Part shown: positions 1 to 12,367 of the stretch, piece after piece | Position numbering within the stretch: the first letter of the stretch is position 1 | How the letters are laid out: each line of letters begins with the position of its first letter | Assembly: GCA_022592445.1 (NCBI GenBank) | Contig: JABYQR010000017.1 | Coordinates: forward strand, 215,968-279,967 | Length of the DNA: 64,000 bases | Origin: Cytidiella melzeri | Taxonomy: Eukaryota; Basidiomycota; Agaricomycetes; Polyporales; Irpicaceae | Direction: 5' to 3' | Made by a program: the position numbers and the translations under genes | The notes under the pieces: model-generated | Seen by the model: the letters and a program-made list of their open reading frames with translations, nothing else | Database searches by the model: none | Told to the model about the DNA's origin: nothing

Positions 1-1402
1 GAGTGCGGTGATACTCCCTGTAATTCGGAGGGGTTAATACAGTGTCGACAATATAGGCCTGATGGTTGAGCGGTACCTTCGTACTACTCCTCGGTGTCAC
101 GGTGACTTAAACAAGAGCTCGGGTTGACTCGAAGATACAAAGACTGTGAGAGAGCGGACGTGCGAGGTTAGCTAAACCCCACACTTGATCAAGTGTGGTT
201 TCACCCACTTCTGACGAAGGTCGGTCGTTTGCGGAGAAATGGGCGAGAGAATTCTGAGCTCTCGCCATTCGGATTGCCTGTACTTATATACACGTAGGTA
301 AATACAGGAGTCATCTCTCGATACAAAAGGATCGAGAATTCACGAGTCATTTGTAGTTAACAATAATCGTAAGTCATAATAATCGAGTCAGACGAAAACC
401 GGGCCGAACTTCAATAAGATAATCGTACAACAGACCTCTCCAGTCTGACCATACACGAGGAGTCCTACGAACATTCGACGAGCTCAGCCCTCAATAAATG
501 CCATCACGACGTGCTCTACTAAAGCCGAAGAAATATCACGCGAATACCAAAGACGTAATCGATGCATAATACTTACAACTTGAATCAGAGACAGTGCGTA
601 GACTAGGAAGATGTCTACCCAGGAAATACACATGACAAGGCTACTAATCCATTCACCGCTCCAACTCCAAACTTTTGTAATCTTCCAGGAACCTTACTGA
701 TGTCAATGGTCAGGATCTACATTGTAATTATGTGCTTACATCAGTGTATCTATCTCAGTTCGGGTATAAGGCATCTCCCTTTTGCTGGCACGCGCCCTTT
801 CCATCCCCTGTCGACGATGCTCGATGGGCCGGGCTGCCATTCCACAACCACATCAACTCCCTGAGGCTTAGGACAAAATGATGATCGTCCAACACAACCA
901 CATCCGAGAGTCGAGAATGCTACTCGTGTTGTAGCTGTCGCAGCACGTATGATGACGACGGTCAAAGACATCTTCGGGCTAATCAATCTTGGACCTTGCA
1001 ATCCCCAGCATGTTTGGGACACAAATCGTTTGAGCAAAGAGGCACTGAAAAAAAAAGTCAGTGTCGACCCTGAAAATATGCCTCGAGGATATTAGTAAAT
1101 AACCATTTTATAATGTAATGATGGCGACCAGCGTGGAGGGTGCAGTGCTACTGTCGCCACGAGACTGCACTTGGTGGGCATGGCGTTGGCTTGCGCGTAG
1201 CTCATACAACAATAGTAACGATTGCTATATAATGTCACAGCCGGTCTGAGGTACTCAGCGGCGCAAGTTGACAATATTTTAATATGGGCGCTAATTTCAG
1301 TACGCGCCGTGTAAAGTTGATTGGACAACCTCAAATTTTGGTCGCAGACAACTCGCAGCTTGGACGGCCATTCTTCGCACTGAGGCTCTCACTCTTGGCG
1401 CA
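1..1402. other. Non-coding region with hairpin cluster, no supported gene
   Basis: I see no convincing coding region here. Short open frames exist (for example on the minus strand at 750-1037) but show no recognisable family. Between 180 and 340 there are several inverted repeats: a perfect 18-bp palindrome at 180-197, an 8-bp stem at 242-249/259-266, a 6-bp stem at 277-282/303-308 and a 7-bp stem at 316-322/331-337. The right end supplies the promoter of the AP-3 gene that starts at 1403. Confidence 0.5.
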
Positions 1403-4311
1403 ATGGCAGGTCTCAACTTGAACACTCTCACCGAGAATGCCACGCGTTTTGGGACTCGTCTGCAGGAGACGATATCCGAGCATACGAGAGACCTCGCAAT
1501 CACTCGTGGTGGCAGCAGCGCAGGGTACTTTGACAACCCGGAGGAGAAGCTCAAGCACATACGAAAGCAACTGGACTCTACCAGTGACAGAGACAAACTG
1601 GATGCGATGAAGAGGCTAATCGCGGTATGTGAATCTCTGCATGAAACCCAAAGTCATTTAATGATTTGCAGGTCGTGGGTATTGAACACATAAGCTCATA
1701 TCCAAGGGTAGGAACGTCTCAGAGTTCTTTGCGCAAGTGGTGAAGAACGTTGCCTCTCACAACCTTGAAATACGAAAGCTCGTGTACATATATCTGCTTC
1801 GATATGCCGAGCACGAACCAGACCTCGCCCTGCTGTCAATCAACACTTTTCAAAAGGACCTCTCGGATTCGAACCCGTTGATCAGAGCGATGGCTCTCCG
1901 CGTACTATCTGGAATCAAAGTTCCGATGATTGGCAGCATAGTCGTGTTAGCCATCAAAAAGTGCGCGACCGACATCAGTCCATACGTTCGGAAAGCTGCT
2001 GCGCTCGCTGTCATCCAATGCTACAGGTGTGTGCTGACTTGAAAGACTGCGAAGGTCACTGAGAACTGTCTGTGTGCAGTCTAGAATCAAACAATCAACC
2101 GGAACTCATCGAAATTATCTCCAAGCTCCTGAAGGATCGCTCACCGCTATCTATCGGAAGTGTAGCCGTGGCTTTTCAAGCAATCTGTCCCACACGCTTA
2201 GATCTTCTTCATGAACACTACAGAAGGTTATGTCGCACCTTGGTGGATGTGGACGAATGGGGTCAGGCGGACTTGTTGTCCCTTCTGATTCGTTACGCAC
2301 GTACGATGCTTCCTCGGCCAATCGTCCTGACAGGAGAGCAAGAAGAGGTTGATCCCGATGTGAAGCTCCTTCTCACCTCGGCCGAGCCACTATTCCAGTC
2401 CCTTAATCCTGCGGTACGCTGGTCAAGATCCTACCATGATCTTAGCTGACTAATTGGTCTATACGCGCCCCCCTAGGTAGTGCTTGCAGTCGCTCGCACG
2501 TTCTATTACATCGCCCCACCATCTGAGACTGGCAAAATAATCCCACCTTTGCTGCGCCTCCTGCATCTGTCACCCGAAATCGAACGTGTGGTTCTACCGT
2601 ACCTGCTGATGATATCGCGTACACTATCGGTGAGCTACCTCCAAATCCTATTTCGCAAGCTGTGTTGAACTCGATGTAGCATCTACTGGTGCCATCTTAC
2701 ACCTATTTCCTCGTCCGAGCAGACGATACTCCACAAGTCAAACAGGATAAGATGCGGCTGCTCCGGACGGTGATTAAGCCGGAGAACTACCAAGCATTGT
2801 TACGGGAATTCATTGTGAGCATCCACCCGCTTCAACGGTATGACCGGAAATTCACCTTCGAGTCCATTGAAATAGGTCTACTCAGAAGATGCGGATGACG
2901 GCCTGGTGCGAGAAGCAGTCAGCGCTATAGGCTACTGTGCGCGTGTCGTCCCAGAATCAACACAGCAGTGCCTATCTGCACTCATGTCTTTCATTCAGAG
3001 CAAGCAAGGTAAGCTCAATAGCAGTTTCCCGCATGTGTACCTCACGATGACACGAACTTCTCACTCCCCATCACTGGGCTTAGATATCGTCGTCGGAAAC
3101 GCGGTCATTGTCCTGAAGCTGCTCGTCCAACAGAACATGCAGCAACAACAAAGCACTCCATCGACATCCTACTCTCCACTTTCCATCATCTCCCGCCTTG
3201 CGTACCGTATAGATGACGTCCGCAATTCCAAAGCGCGAGCGTGTATCATCTGGCTGGTGGGGCAATACGCCGCTGTCGACCCATCATCGTCTACAGGGGT
3301 ATCTCAGACAGGTCCAGAAGGCATCGCACCATGGGCTCCGGACGTCCTCCGAAAAGCGACAAAGTCGTTCATGCAAGAGGTCTTTTTGTTTTTCCGTTTC
3401 AAATGCTAGCTAGCTAGCTAACCGCTGACGATGGTACATGTTTAGGAACCCATCGTGAAGCTACAAACCGTGACGCTGGCAGCAAAGATGCTTGTGCTGT
3501 GTCCTTCGGACCGGACACTTGGCTTACTCACCCGTTATGTGCTATCTCTGGCACGGTACGACCCGAACTTTGACGTGAGAGATCGAGGTCGCATGTTGGG
3601 CTCGCTGCTGAACGGAGTGACGACACTGTTGCGTGGCGAGGACGAGGACAGCGGACAGGAAGACCAGGGAGGTGTCGTGTTGAGAAGAGAGCAGGTGAAG
3701 CTCGTGCTGTTCGAAGGCAAGTCTGGGATCTCCGAGGAGCCTCAACACACAGGTGCGTTAACTGCCTTTGAACAACGAGCAGAAACTGATCGCTACTCAT
3801 GATAACTGTAGGAGATGAACGCGCTGTGCTTGGCTCGCTCGGAGCCATCACTGGCAAAGATATGGCTGGTGATGTGTTCCTTCCGGACTGGCTCGAACAA
3901 GGCGTCGAACCTTCACTGCGGAGTTCCGAGGAGGATGTGCCTCCTGTGCCGTTAAGCATATCGTCCGTACATACATCTGTGCCTCGTTCGATAGCATCGT
4001 CAAACCGAGCGAGCCCGGTTGTACTTACCCCCGCGGGTCCTTCTCCTGCTGGATCATACTCACGACCGGAGACAGGGAAAGCTCCGTGGACGGACTTGGA
4101 CTCGTTCTACGCGGACACGAACGGAGACGAGGAAGAGGAAGAGAGTGAGGACGAGACGGATGAGGAGGTGAATGAGGAAGAAGAGGACGAAGATACTCAA
4201 GATGAAGATTACGAAGGCAAGGCAGCACATTCCGGTAAAGAAGAGACTGAAAGTGAAGACGACGATGAGGGTGATGGAGATGAGGACCACCATCGATTGC
4301 ATGCAGCTTAA
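1403..4311 (+). CDS. APL6: AP-3 adaptor complex subunit beta (beta-adaptin)
   Basis: Large subunit of the AP-3 adaptor, which sorts cargo from Golgi/endosomes to the vacuole independently of the prevacuolar route. The ATG at 1403 opens a leader with [15 protein letters not shown] and DAMKRLIA, followed after an intron by [20 protein letters not shown] and [16 protein letters not shown], which is the adaptin N-terminal HEAT solenoid. Later exons carry [44 protein letters not shown] and [13 protein letters not shown]. Eight or so short introns split the gene. The tail (4080-4308) is a highly acidic run of Glu/Asp, as in the hinge of beta-3 subunits, and there is no long ear domain after it, so the protein (about 820 residues) looks short at the C-terminus. 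The family call is secure; individual exon edges are approximate. It is convergent with the next gene, with 32 bp between the stops. Confidence 0.93.
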
Positions 4312-4343
4312 TAATAAATAAGCAATTGTAGTTCTTGTGAGTG

Positions 4344-7300
4344 CTACAACACAGCGCCCTCAGGCAACTTGTAATATAATGGCTGCAATAAGATTAGCAG
4401 TGGGTTTGCTATGAGTCCAGTATAGTACCTACCAAATTGAAGACATGGTAGGAATGCCCTCGCACGCCACCTCTTTCAGGCAGGTATGCTGGAGGTAGCA
4501 GCTGTACGACAGTCAATTGACTAGTATACTGTCGAAGATTCGGAAGACGTACATGATCCTCAGACATTTCGTAATACCAAGCTCGAAGGTATCGTGATTC
4601 CTCTGATTCGATCGTCACGCCGTAGCCATGCTTGGGGAGCATGAACTGGCCTATTTGAAGCTCCGTGTCTGTAATCGTACTTCTTGATACTCGGGCATAC
4701 GATGTTCGATACAATCCTCGATAGAATATGTATTCACACCTGATAGAAAGCTTCAGTTCATTAGTGCATAAAGACAGAGGTAGAGCACCGACCATCGATC
4801 CCCGTCGTCCTTGTCGATATCGTGTACTTTACCGTCTGTGACCATGATCTCGTACGGGTTCGCTGTCGTGTTTACAATCAGTGTTCAGTCGCGCATTGAT
4901 GCGGGTCAGATTGGACAAACGTCTGGATGCGTGTGGTCTCGTCACAACATAACCCAAGAATATGACTGGCTGTGGATAGACGGAGGCCATAATTCTTGCG
5001 AGCTCCGTTGCTTGGAGTTCGCGATCTAGCGGAGTTTCCTCTATAACCAAACGGGTTTAGTGTTCACTGCCACGGAAAACTAGATGCGCATTGAAAAAGA
5101 AAGGCGCACCTTGCCCGTTATGAGCGACGATGACATTGACGGGTGTACCGAACACATCGAGGACTGCGTGAATAGCTGGAGCGAGCTCTCCATGAGGGGA
5201 TGGTAGCAGATGGTGGGTCGAGTTGATGATCGGGAACTGGACAACAGGTCAGCATATCGCTCCACTGTTTATGACGATTCGCTTGCCTTGGACAGGAGAA
5301 CCGCACCCCATGTATGCTGGTTGGGTCCAGGACCAAGGTCTACGTACTACGAGGAAACGGATCAGTCATCACGTTTTTCGTATGATATATGCTGTAGCAC
5401 TTACGAATCCGAGTTCTTCCACCATGACACGCGTGCTGCGAACCAAGCCGTCAATCCAGTTGTTTTTTTCGGGTAGTTCAGCGAGGAAACACATACAGAT
5501 CTCGGTTCCCGTAAACAACACGCTGTTATAAAGTCAGTTGTGTAAATGAATATGATGCAAGACCAGAACACCAAACTCACGTGAAGGTCCGTCTCCAACA
5601 AACCTACAACATCCAGTTCCATATCGCTATTCCCGGAATTAAGCTATCTGGAATAGCTGCTGACAGAGAGGCGACCCAAACGTACCGAATGAGATCTCTC
5701 ATACGCCTCTGACTGTCCCTACCTTCGTTGTCAATGCCGAAATGGACCGTCCAAATACCAGCGCGCAGAATACGCGAGCCGGACCTGTATGGCTGTGGCG
5801 CAGCTGGCCAGCAATACATGGTGGCAAGTAGAGAAACAGTTATCAGGATGCTCAACATTGCTTGCGACCGATATTTGAAGGAAGATGGTAACCTGAATGC
5901 GCTGGCGGGGAGCGGTGAGCTGATAGAAGGCCATTGGAACGCGAAGCTCATAGCAAGCATCTGAACTGCAAGGACGCTGTGATTGACAACGAGGACGTCA
6001 TTATTTCCATACGTTATATATGGCAAAATACGCACACATCAGTCCTCTCTCTGAATATTTCCCCTCCTGGGACGAATGCATATGCGACGGTGAATGTGTT
6101 GACAACGTCAAACAGTGCGTTTACCAGGAACGCCGTAGTGTATGTCCTCACCAGACGCTTGCTCGAAGCGGCGCGGCCATAAACGACGGAAATGATGGAC
6201 ATAAGGAAAAGCGCGAAGTTCAGCCCGCCAACATAGCCTGTCCAGTCCTTGTAAGCGTACGTGACGTATGCAGACGCAGAGCCGTATATGAACCAGATTG
6301 GGTGAGAGAATATGCCCGATGAGGAGGAAAACAATGTGGGAAGGAGAAGTCCGAGAGCTTGGGCGACATGCGTGAGTGAGCCATGGAGGTGTGGAACAGG
6401 GCCTTTGATAGGAAATCCAGTCCAGGACCAGGCTATGAGCGTGCTAGAGTCTGCGATGAAGCAGTGCAGTGTGAAAATCAAAGAACCGAGCGCGATGCCG
6501 TCCAATGCCCAATATCTTCTTGTGAGCAACGGTGTGGTGTCAGACTTGGAAGTCGCAAAGGAGCCATTTGAAGGGTAAGCCGCTCTTGCCGAGTTGGTGG
6601 ATCGTGTGTAGAAGTTGGCGATAGCTAGAAGTGCAAGCGTAATCCCGATCTTGTTGTAGCCTCCTGACACTTCATGCACAATTGGCCAGACTAACCATGC
6701 ACGATTTAGCAACGGTTTTGAAGGCAGTCTAGAGCAAAATACATTACCTGGGTTGTTTGAGTGATTTGCGTGTTTGGAGACGGAAGCCATGAGGAACCCA
6801 AGACCGGTCACTACATGCGTATATACGGCGTGAGTTGTGTGTAGTATGATAATGGCATACACCTACGCATAGCTTGATATCCCCAGGATGGTGGAGTGGC
6901 AGACCAATCCACGACCCAGCCGATGCACATCATCGAACTGGCGAATGCAACAGCGACCAAGCGATATATGGGACTTTTCAGGGCGAACGCTTGCAATCCT
7001 ATCAAAGTCAAGCAATGTAGGATTGTACGACCTGTTCGTGAGCTTGCAACATCGAGGAGGGTGGGAATGGAGAGTAGTGCGGGTGAGAGCGTAGACAAAA
7101 GTGCGAACTCTGACCCAGCTATACCGAGCTCCCACACCGAGAAGTAGAACAGCACTGGGGTAAGTGAGGTGAACACAGACCAGCTGATATATGCTACAAT
7201 ATCCAAGGTGAACACGAGCCGTGATTCGTAAGACTGTAATCATCAACCATATGGACGTACGTACATAAGTACAAGTCGCTGAGAAAATCGAGCACAGATG

Positions 7301-8528
7301 AGTTGACATTATCTGTGGCCAATGTTGCCTGCTCTGTGGCTTTTGGGTTGATTATTGACTTATGTTCCTTCGACACTTGTTTGGACTTTTCGACGTCGAC
7401 AGAAGCATTCTTCTTACCAACCGGGACCACGCTGTAAAACTACCATCAACTTTGTATTCGTTATGCAAGGTGATGTAGTTGGTTATACATATCGTGGTCC
7501 CCGTTGGATGAGCCTACAGTGATCTGACCAAAGCGTGGATGAGTATTGGAACGACTGTTGAAGGATGATTGAAACCTCACCTGGAGGTGTGCATGCTCGA
7601 CGTCTATCTGCAGTATGGAATCATATAGGATGTCGAGGATAATGAGAGACCACTCGAAGAAGGCGTAGTATGTATATGCTACATTCAAAGTGAGCGAGGT
7701 AACCAAATCGCCCTGGAAGACAGAACGTACCACCCGGGACGCGATGTACCTTGTGTTGCACAAAGAAATAGATCATGGGGACAAGTGAGAGGAAGAATCT
7801 AAGCGAAAAGTGTTCAGCTAGTCAAATATGATCGAGAGATGGGGACCTTACGAATTGGCTACAAGACGTCTAAGGTAGCACTGATGAGCGCAGTGGTCAT
7901 GAAATCCTCACAGAAGAGCCTACCTTCTACTTCGCGCCTTTGGGTGGGATGTGCATGCAATGCCACCGTACATCCAGGGAAGATTGCATACAATATAAGT
8001 TATCATGAGAATATCGTGCCAGTCGTGGTCGTCAGAAGAAGTGATGTATACCCAACCACCGCAGGACAGGGTCCTCGCGATGCCAGTAATGCACAGGAAG
8101 CCTGGTAATCTTGAAGTAGATGAACGTTGTAGGTGATATTGCAGTAATACGAGCGCAAATCGGGGACCTGACACACGATGTGATCAGACTCTTCCTACAC
8201 CGTGTGCGCAAGGAATGTTTTACCGGAGTTCATCGCAATGAGAATCTGGAATATGTTGCGTTCAGGGTACCAGTCGCCGATGCTAGACCCGTAGCCTGAT
8301 TAACTGCAGAATCTCGCGCATAGTTGGGATTACTTACGTGGCTGACACTGAAGGAAACCATTCCTGAGGATACCCAGCAACTCCGTTCTTAACAATCTTT
8401 TGGTAATGCAAGTAGGTCCCAATTGCCAAGGCCGAGAAGAAGGCAGCGTAGGCGAGGTAAGTGTGTACAACCACGAAGGTTGACGCGGTCAGCGTGTATG
8501 TGGCCCGTCTGCTGTACTGACCAGACAT
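4344..8528 (-). CDS. CWH43: Cwh43-type GPI-anchor lipid-remodelling protein (Frag1/DRAM/Sfk1 + endonuclease/phosphatase-like domain)
   Basis: Cwh43 exchanges the diacylglycerol of GPI anchors for ceramide in the secretory pathway. The chosen start (8528) leads into a membrane segment and [20 protein letters not shown], then [20 protein letters not shown], the hallmark N-terminus of the Frag1/Sfk1 domain. Central exons (about 7200-6050) give a second set of hydrophobic segments. The C-terminal part is an endonuclease/exonuclease/phosphatase fold: [11 protein letters not shown], then across an intron [50 protein letters not shown] and [14 protein letters not shown]. The last intron (4383-4432; GTAGGT donor, TTGCAG acceptor) replaces an apparent early stop and yields [17 protein letters not shown], matching the usual family ending. 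Many introns; total length roughly 900-1000 residues. The exact 5' end is the least certain point. Confidence 0.9.
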
Positions 8529-9156
8529 CTCACTACTAGAATTACAGCTTGCGTAGGGAGCACGGTATGCCACCCAGTGATACACCAGTGCCGTCTGAGA
8601 GCAGTGGCGCGGACGGTGAGCAGGGTCAGGGCAGGACAAGTGGTAAGTATGTACAAAGGTATCGTGTAATATGAAACGCGTCCACAGTGCGCTTGGGATG
8701 TGCGTAAAAACTCGGCGCTCAACACATTGCAGTTTTGCTTAGCGCAACCTACAGTACTTGGAACTGACTGCACGCAAATATTACGTCTCGAGGCCTGTTT
8801 ACAGCTATCCCAATATCGCTAGACCGCGCCAGTAGGGTGTGCGCAGAGCACAGTGTCGCAGGTGGCGACACCCCGCCGTTGTTCCAGTGGCCCGCTCACT
8901 TCGTGTCCTTGAGTATGTATTGCGGTATATCGTTAGCGGGATAGCTGTAAGTACATATGTTACTCAAGGTTCACACCATCACAGTACACTTCATTCGATT
9001 TTTATTTCTCTTTCTCTTCTGCTATCAGTACAAGTTGATTATACAGGCCGGAATGATGACGGGCCAAAACGACGGAGGACGACAATTTGTCGGGGCATAA
9101 GGTGAGAAGCGGATTATACTCCCATGGGACCAGAGACGGACGACACGCGTCAACTC
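8529..9156. other. Intergenic region between CWH43 and eEF1B-gamma
   Basis: About 630 bp holding the promoter and 5' leader of CWH43 (minus strand) and the 3' flank of the eEF1B-gamma gene (minus strand). I see no coding sequence, RNA gene or repeat here. Confidence 0.5.
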
Positions 9157-10821
9157 TACTTGAACTAAAGAATGTCAGCAGTCGGGGACAAAGATTCGAT
9201 GGTGCATAACAAAAGGTACTCACGTTCTTGCCATCCGCCCACTTCTTGCCATCGATCTCAAGGTCCCAAGCGTTGGCAGCCTCAAAGAAGGCCCTATCCT
9301 CAGCGTTGTCGAGGTTGAGCTTCTTGAAGCTGTAAGACTCCCAGTCAGGAGCGCAATCAACTACGGGCTGGATCTCCTGTCCGCGCGCGACGAGGGCACC
9401 GCTGATGACGGAGTTGTTCGACTCGCCGAGGACACCCATTGAACCGAACAAATACTTGCGTGCAGCCTCGAGACGGTTGAAAAAACCGCCGATGAGGTTA
9501 GACGACATAAAAATAGCAGTCAGCTCGTCGTTGTACTTGTAGTCCACGCGCCAGACAGAGAAGCCCTCCTTGTCGAAGCTGGGAGAAAGATGAGGACGCG
9601 TGTGGAGGCTTACCACAAGAACTACTCACTTCTGGTAGAACCACTCGAGAGATCCACCTGGGCCCCGGGTCTCCTTGTTGGAGTACGCACGCTTCCAATC
9701 GTCGAGGTTAAAAGAGGACTTTGGGAGTAGGTCAAGTGGGTTCTTGGCCTTGGGCTCCTCCTTAGGAACGAGGTCATCGTCTTCCTCCTCCTCCTCCTCC
9801 TCCTCCGCTTTCTTCTTGGGCTTCTTCTCGGCTTTGGATGCAGGGGCGGCAGCAGGCTTACCCTCCTTCTTCTCCTTGGCAGGGGGAGCGAACTGGAGAG
9901 CCTTCTCAGGATACTCAATCGGACCAAAGATGTCCTTCAACGAAGGCTGGTTCACGATGGTCTCTGCATGGCGAATGATGTGAGGAAACTTTTTGCGCAG
10001 CTCTGCGTCCAAGACGACGAGGTTGGCGTTCATAAAAACGGACACAAGGGTAATATCCGCAAGGCTGATACGTTCGCCGACAAGGAATGTACGAGTAGAA
10101 AGGTGAGATTCAACGGTAGTCAATCCGCGAAGAGCGCGCTCAACGAAGGCTGTGTACAACTGTTGTCGTCAGAGTCAGCCTATGTAATGATAATTTGTCC
10201 CGACTGTGACTCACAGACTTGGTGGATGGCAAAATGCCGCGACAGAGCTGGACAGCTATACTGACGGGGTATGCGATCTCACTGTCAGCGACCGAGTTCC
10301 ATTGGTCAACAAGGGCAGCGTCCTTGGGATCAGATGGAAGAAGGCTAGAGTTCGGTGCAAGCGATGCAACTTCACACACGCAGAGTCAGTAAACCGTACT
10401 ACATGAAGGAGAGTCAAACCCAAAGTCTGGATATGGCCGACACAACGATCACAACTCATAATATGTATCCCTCGGCATGCTCGCTTTCAAGGATTGACGA
10501 CGGGGTCCTTCATACACTTCCAACACTGAGAGTTGTACTCACTGTAACGCGCAATGGCAGAGGTTTCGAAGAGGTAGAATCCATCCTTTGTCTCGAGAGC
10601 CGGGATCTTTCCATGGGGGAACTTTTCAAGAAATGCGGCCTTCTTATTGTCTTCGTGGTGAACGTAAGACTCGGGTAAATCAACCTTCAATCCTCCAAAC
10701 GTAGCAATAGCACGAATCTGCGAGACTCAGTTCTCATCTGAGTCATTATGTGCATTGCGATGTGACTGACGCGCTTGCCCCCAGACTGAGTGGGGATCGT
10801 CCAGAGTGTTCCAAGAGACAT
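9157..10821 (-). CDS. Translation elongation factor 1-gamma (eEF1B-gamma)
   Basis: Structural subunit of the eEF1B nucleotide-exchange complex that recycles eEF1A. The start at 10821 gives MSLGTLWTIPTQSGGKR, the start of a GST-like N-terminal domain; later exons carry VDLPESYVHHEDNKK, FLEKFPHGKIPALETKDGFY and FLVGERISLADITLVSVFMN. A Lys/Glu-rich linker follows (9740-9880). The C-terminal EF1G domain contains PKSSFNLDDWKRAYSN, EGFSVWRVDYKYNDELT, MSSNLIGGFFNRLEAARKY and FEAANAWDLEIDGKKWADG. The last intron (9166-9223) leaves a terminal exon of nine nucleotides encoding Phe-Lys-stop at 9157-9165, so the protein ends in WADGKNFK as expected for the family. Highly expressed housekeeping gene; the call is very secure. 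Confidence 0.96.
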
Positions 10822-11046
10822 TTCGTGTGAAGCGGGGAGAGAATGAGCAGGAAAGAGATGGAGGTGGCGGTTAGAAGGAAAGATGGAGACGCTTGCTTTT
10901 CGGAACGTTCCCAAGGTGCGTCGACATCATATGCGTTGCGATCACTCGTCGTAATCACTACTGACAAGGCAGCAAAAAAAGTGGCCGAGTACAAGTACAA
11001 GGGTATACTAGGGCTACAAATATTCTCATCTCGTACAAGACTGCCC

Positions 11047-12205
11047 TTATAGTGCATTTGGAGGCTTCCGCCGCGCAGTGTTTTCTAGTATACGTGCCCG
11101 CAACAATTCAGCTGCGCTCGACCGACCCTTGCTTCCAGATCCCAGCGACGAGGAAGAGCCAAGTTGTTTGCGCGGGATGATACCGATAGATTCCATTTTG
11201 CGCCGTTTACTTCTGTCTTTCAACGCCAGATCCATCCTTGCCTTCTCCCATGCTTCCTTGTCTTTAGCTTGAGTAGCCTCATCGTCCCGAGTCAACTTGA
11301 GTGTTTCCGGCAGACCATAGCGCCCCTTGAGCGCATCGTCCGCTGCCTGTTTCTCTTTCTCCACCTTCTTCTCCTCTCGAAAGCGTTTGCGAACTAGTTT
11401 CGAGAGCGTATACGGATCGTCGCCATAGTGATCAGAGACTGTCTGCAGGGCCTCCAAACGGGGCACTTGCACTTTATTCATGTGGTTTTGAGCCTCCGTG
11501 GACTTCTCTAGGGCGGCTAGAGGATCAACTGGGCCCTCGTTCGGATCTGTATCTAGGTGTACGTCAATCTCTGTCCGCAGAGCTGAGGTGAAAAGGGCGG
11601 CATACTGTGAGCAGCGAAACCTCCATTCTCTTCTGGATCCCAATCCTCCTGCTTCTGTCTAGCTCCGGAGGTCACGACATAGCAAGTATTCTGCAGTATG
11701 ACATGAGAGCCAGGCAACACACGGACCGAGCTTGTGTACCTTAGGGTCCGTCTGAATCTCAAACCATCCGCTACATAGATGACATTTGCACCGGAACGAG
11801 TAGATTGGTGTGCTGTAATAATTGCCAATCTTCTTCTTCTCGGCATTGTATCTGACACCCATGCCAATGTGGTTGTTGCATGTCCCGCTGTAAAACTTGC
11901 TGAGGACAATGCAGATAACCATAGAAAGAGGGAGTACGTGCCACCAGATATTGAACGGCAGCTCAAACCGTGTAATGAGAATCCCCTGGTCAATCTTGCG
12001 AGCTCTGTCACCCAACGCATGCTTTCCTGAATATCCTATGTCAGCCAATTAAAGGTGGGGGCAATAGCTGAGCGAGTTGCACCTCGATAGCTATTTAAGC
12101 TGCCATGCTTCTCTCCATCGAAGTCGGGGGGATAGTACTTGTTGAATCCTAGGAGAGTGTAAGTCGAACTTCCTAAGAAATATGCGTTATATACGCACCC
12201 TGCAT
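11047..12205 (-). CDS. CCDC130/Saf4-type Yju2-family splicing factor
   Basis: Member of the Yju2/CWC16 family of spliceosome-associated proteins, closer to the CCDC130 (Saf4, cwf16-like) branch. The first coding exon is only seven nucleotides (12199-12205, ATGCAGG), joined over a 50-nt intron (12149-12198) to give MQGFNKYYPPDFDGEKHGSL, the diagnostic N-terminus. Further on come RKIDQGILITRFELPFNIW, CNNHIGMGVRYNAEKKKIGN and YSFRCKCHLCSGWFEIQTD, with the cysteine pairs of the zinc-binding core, then VVTSGARQKQEDWDPEENGG. The C-terminal half (11050-11580) is a charged helical region with KLVRKRFREEKKVEKEKQAA and a basic serine-rich tail. It is divergent from the pICln gene, with 162 bp between the starts. 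Confidence 0.93.
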
Positions 12206-12367
12206 GACGACCGACTGAAAGCAAGCTCAAGACCGAAGCTAATGCTGGAAAGGTGGTAGACCTATCCAAGTAGCATATGAAGCGCCCTGTGGCAATTATT
12301 TCTTGAAATTAGACGCTCATTCCAAATATTCTTCAATCCACAACTCCTTGCACATATACACACAAAA
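12206..12367. promoter_or_regulatory. Shared divergent promoter region, CCDC130-like / pICln
   Basis: Only 162 bp separate the start codons of the two divergently transcribed genes, so their promoters must overlap or lie back to back. Both genes serve RNA splicing or snRNP assembly, so co-regulation is possible, though this is an inference. I do not see a clear TATA box. Confidence 0.5.

Noticed and set aside
750..1037. Minus-strand open frame of 95 codons
   Set aside because: No recognisable motif, no splice context, and odd composition; most likely chance.
4409..4411. Apparent CWH43 stop after VGTILDS
   Set aside because: It lies inside an intron (4383-4432); splicing yields the conserved family ending and a stop at 4344.
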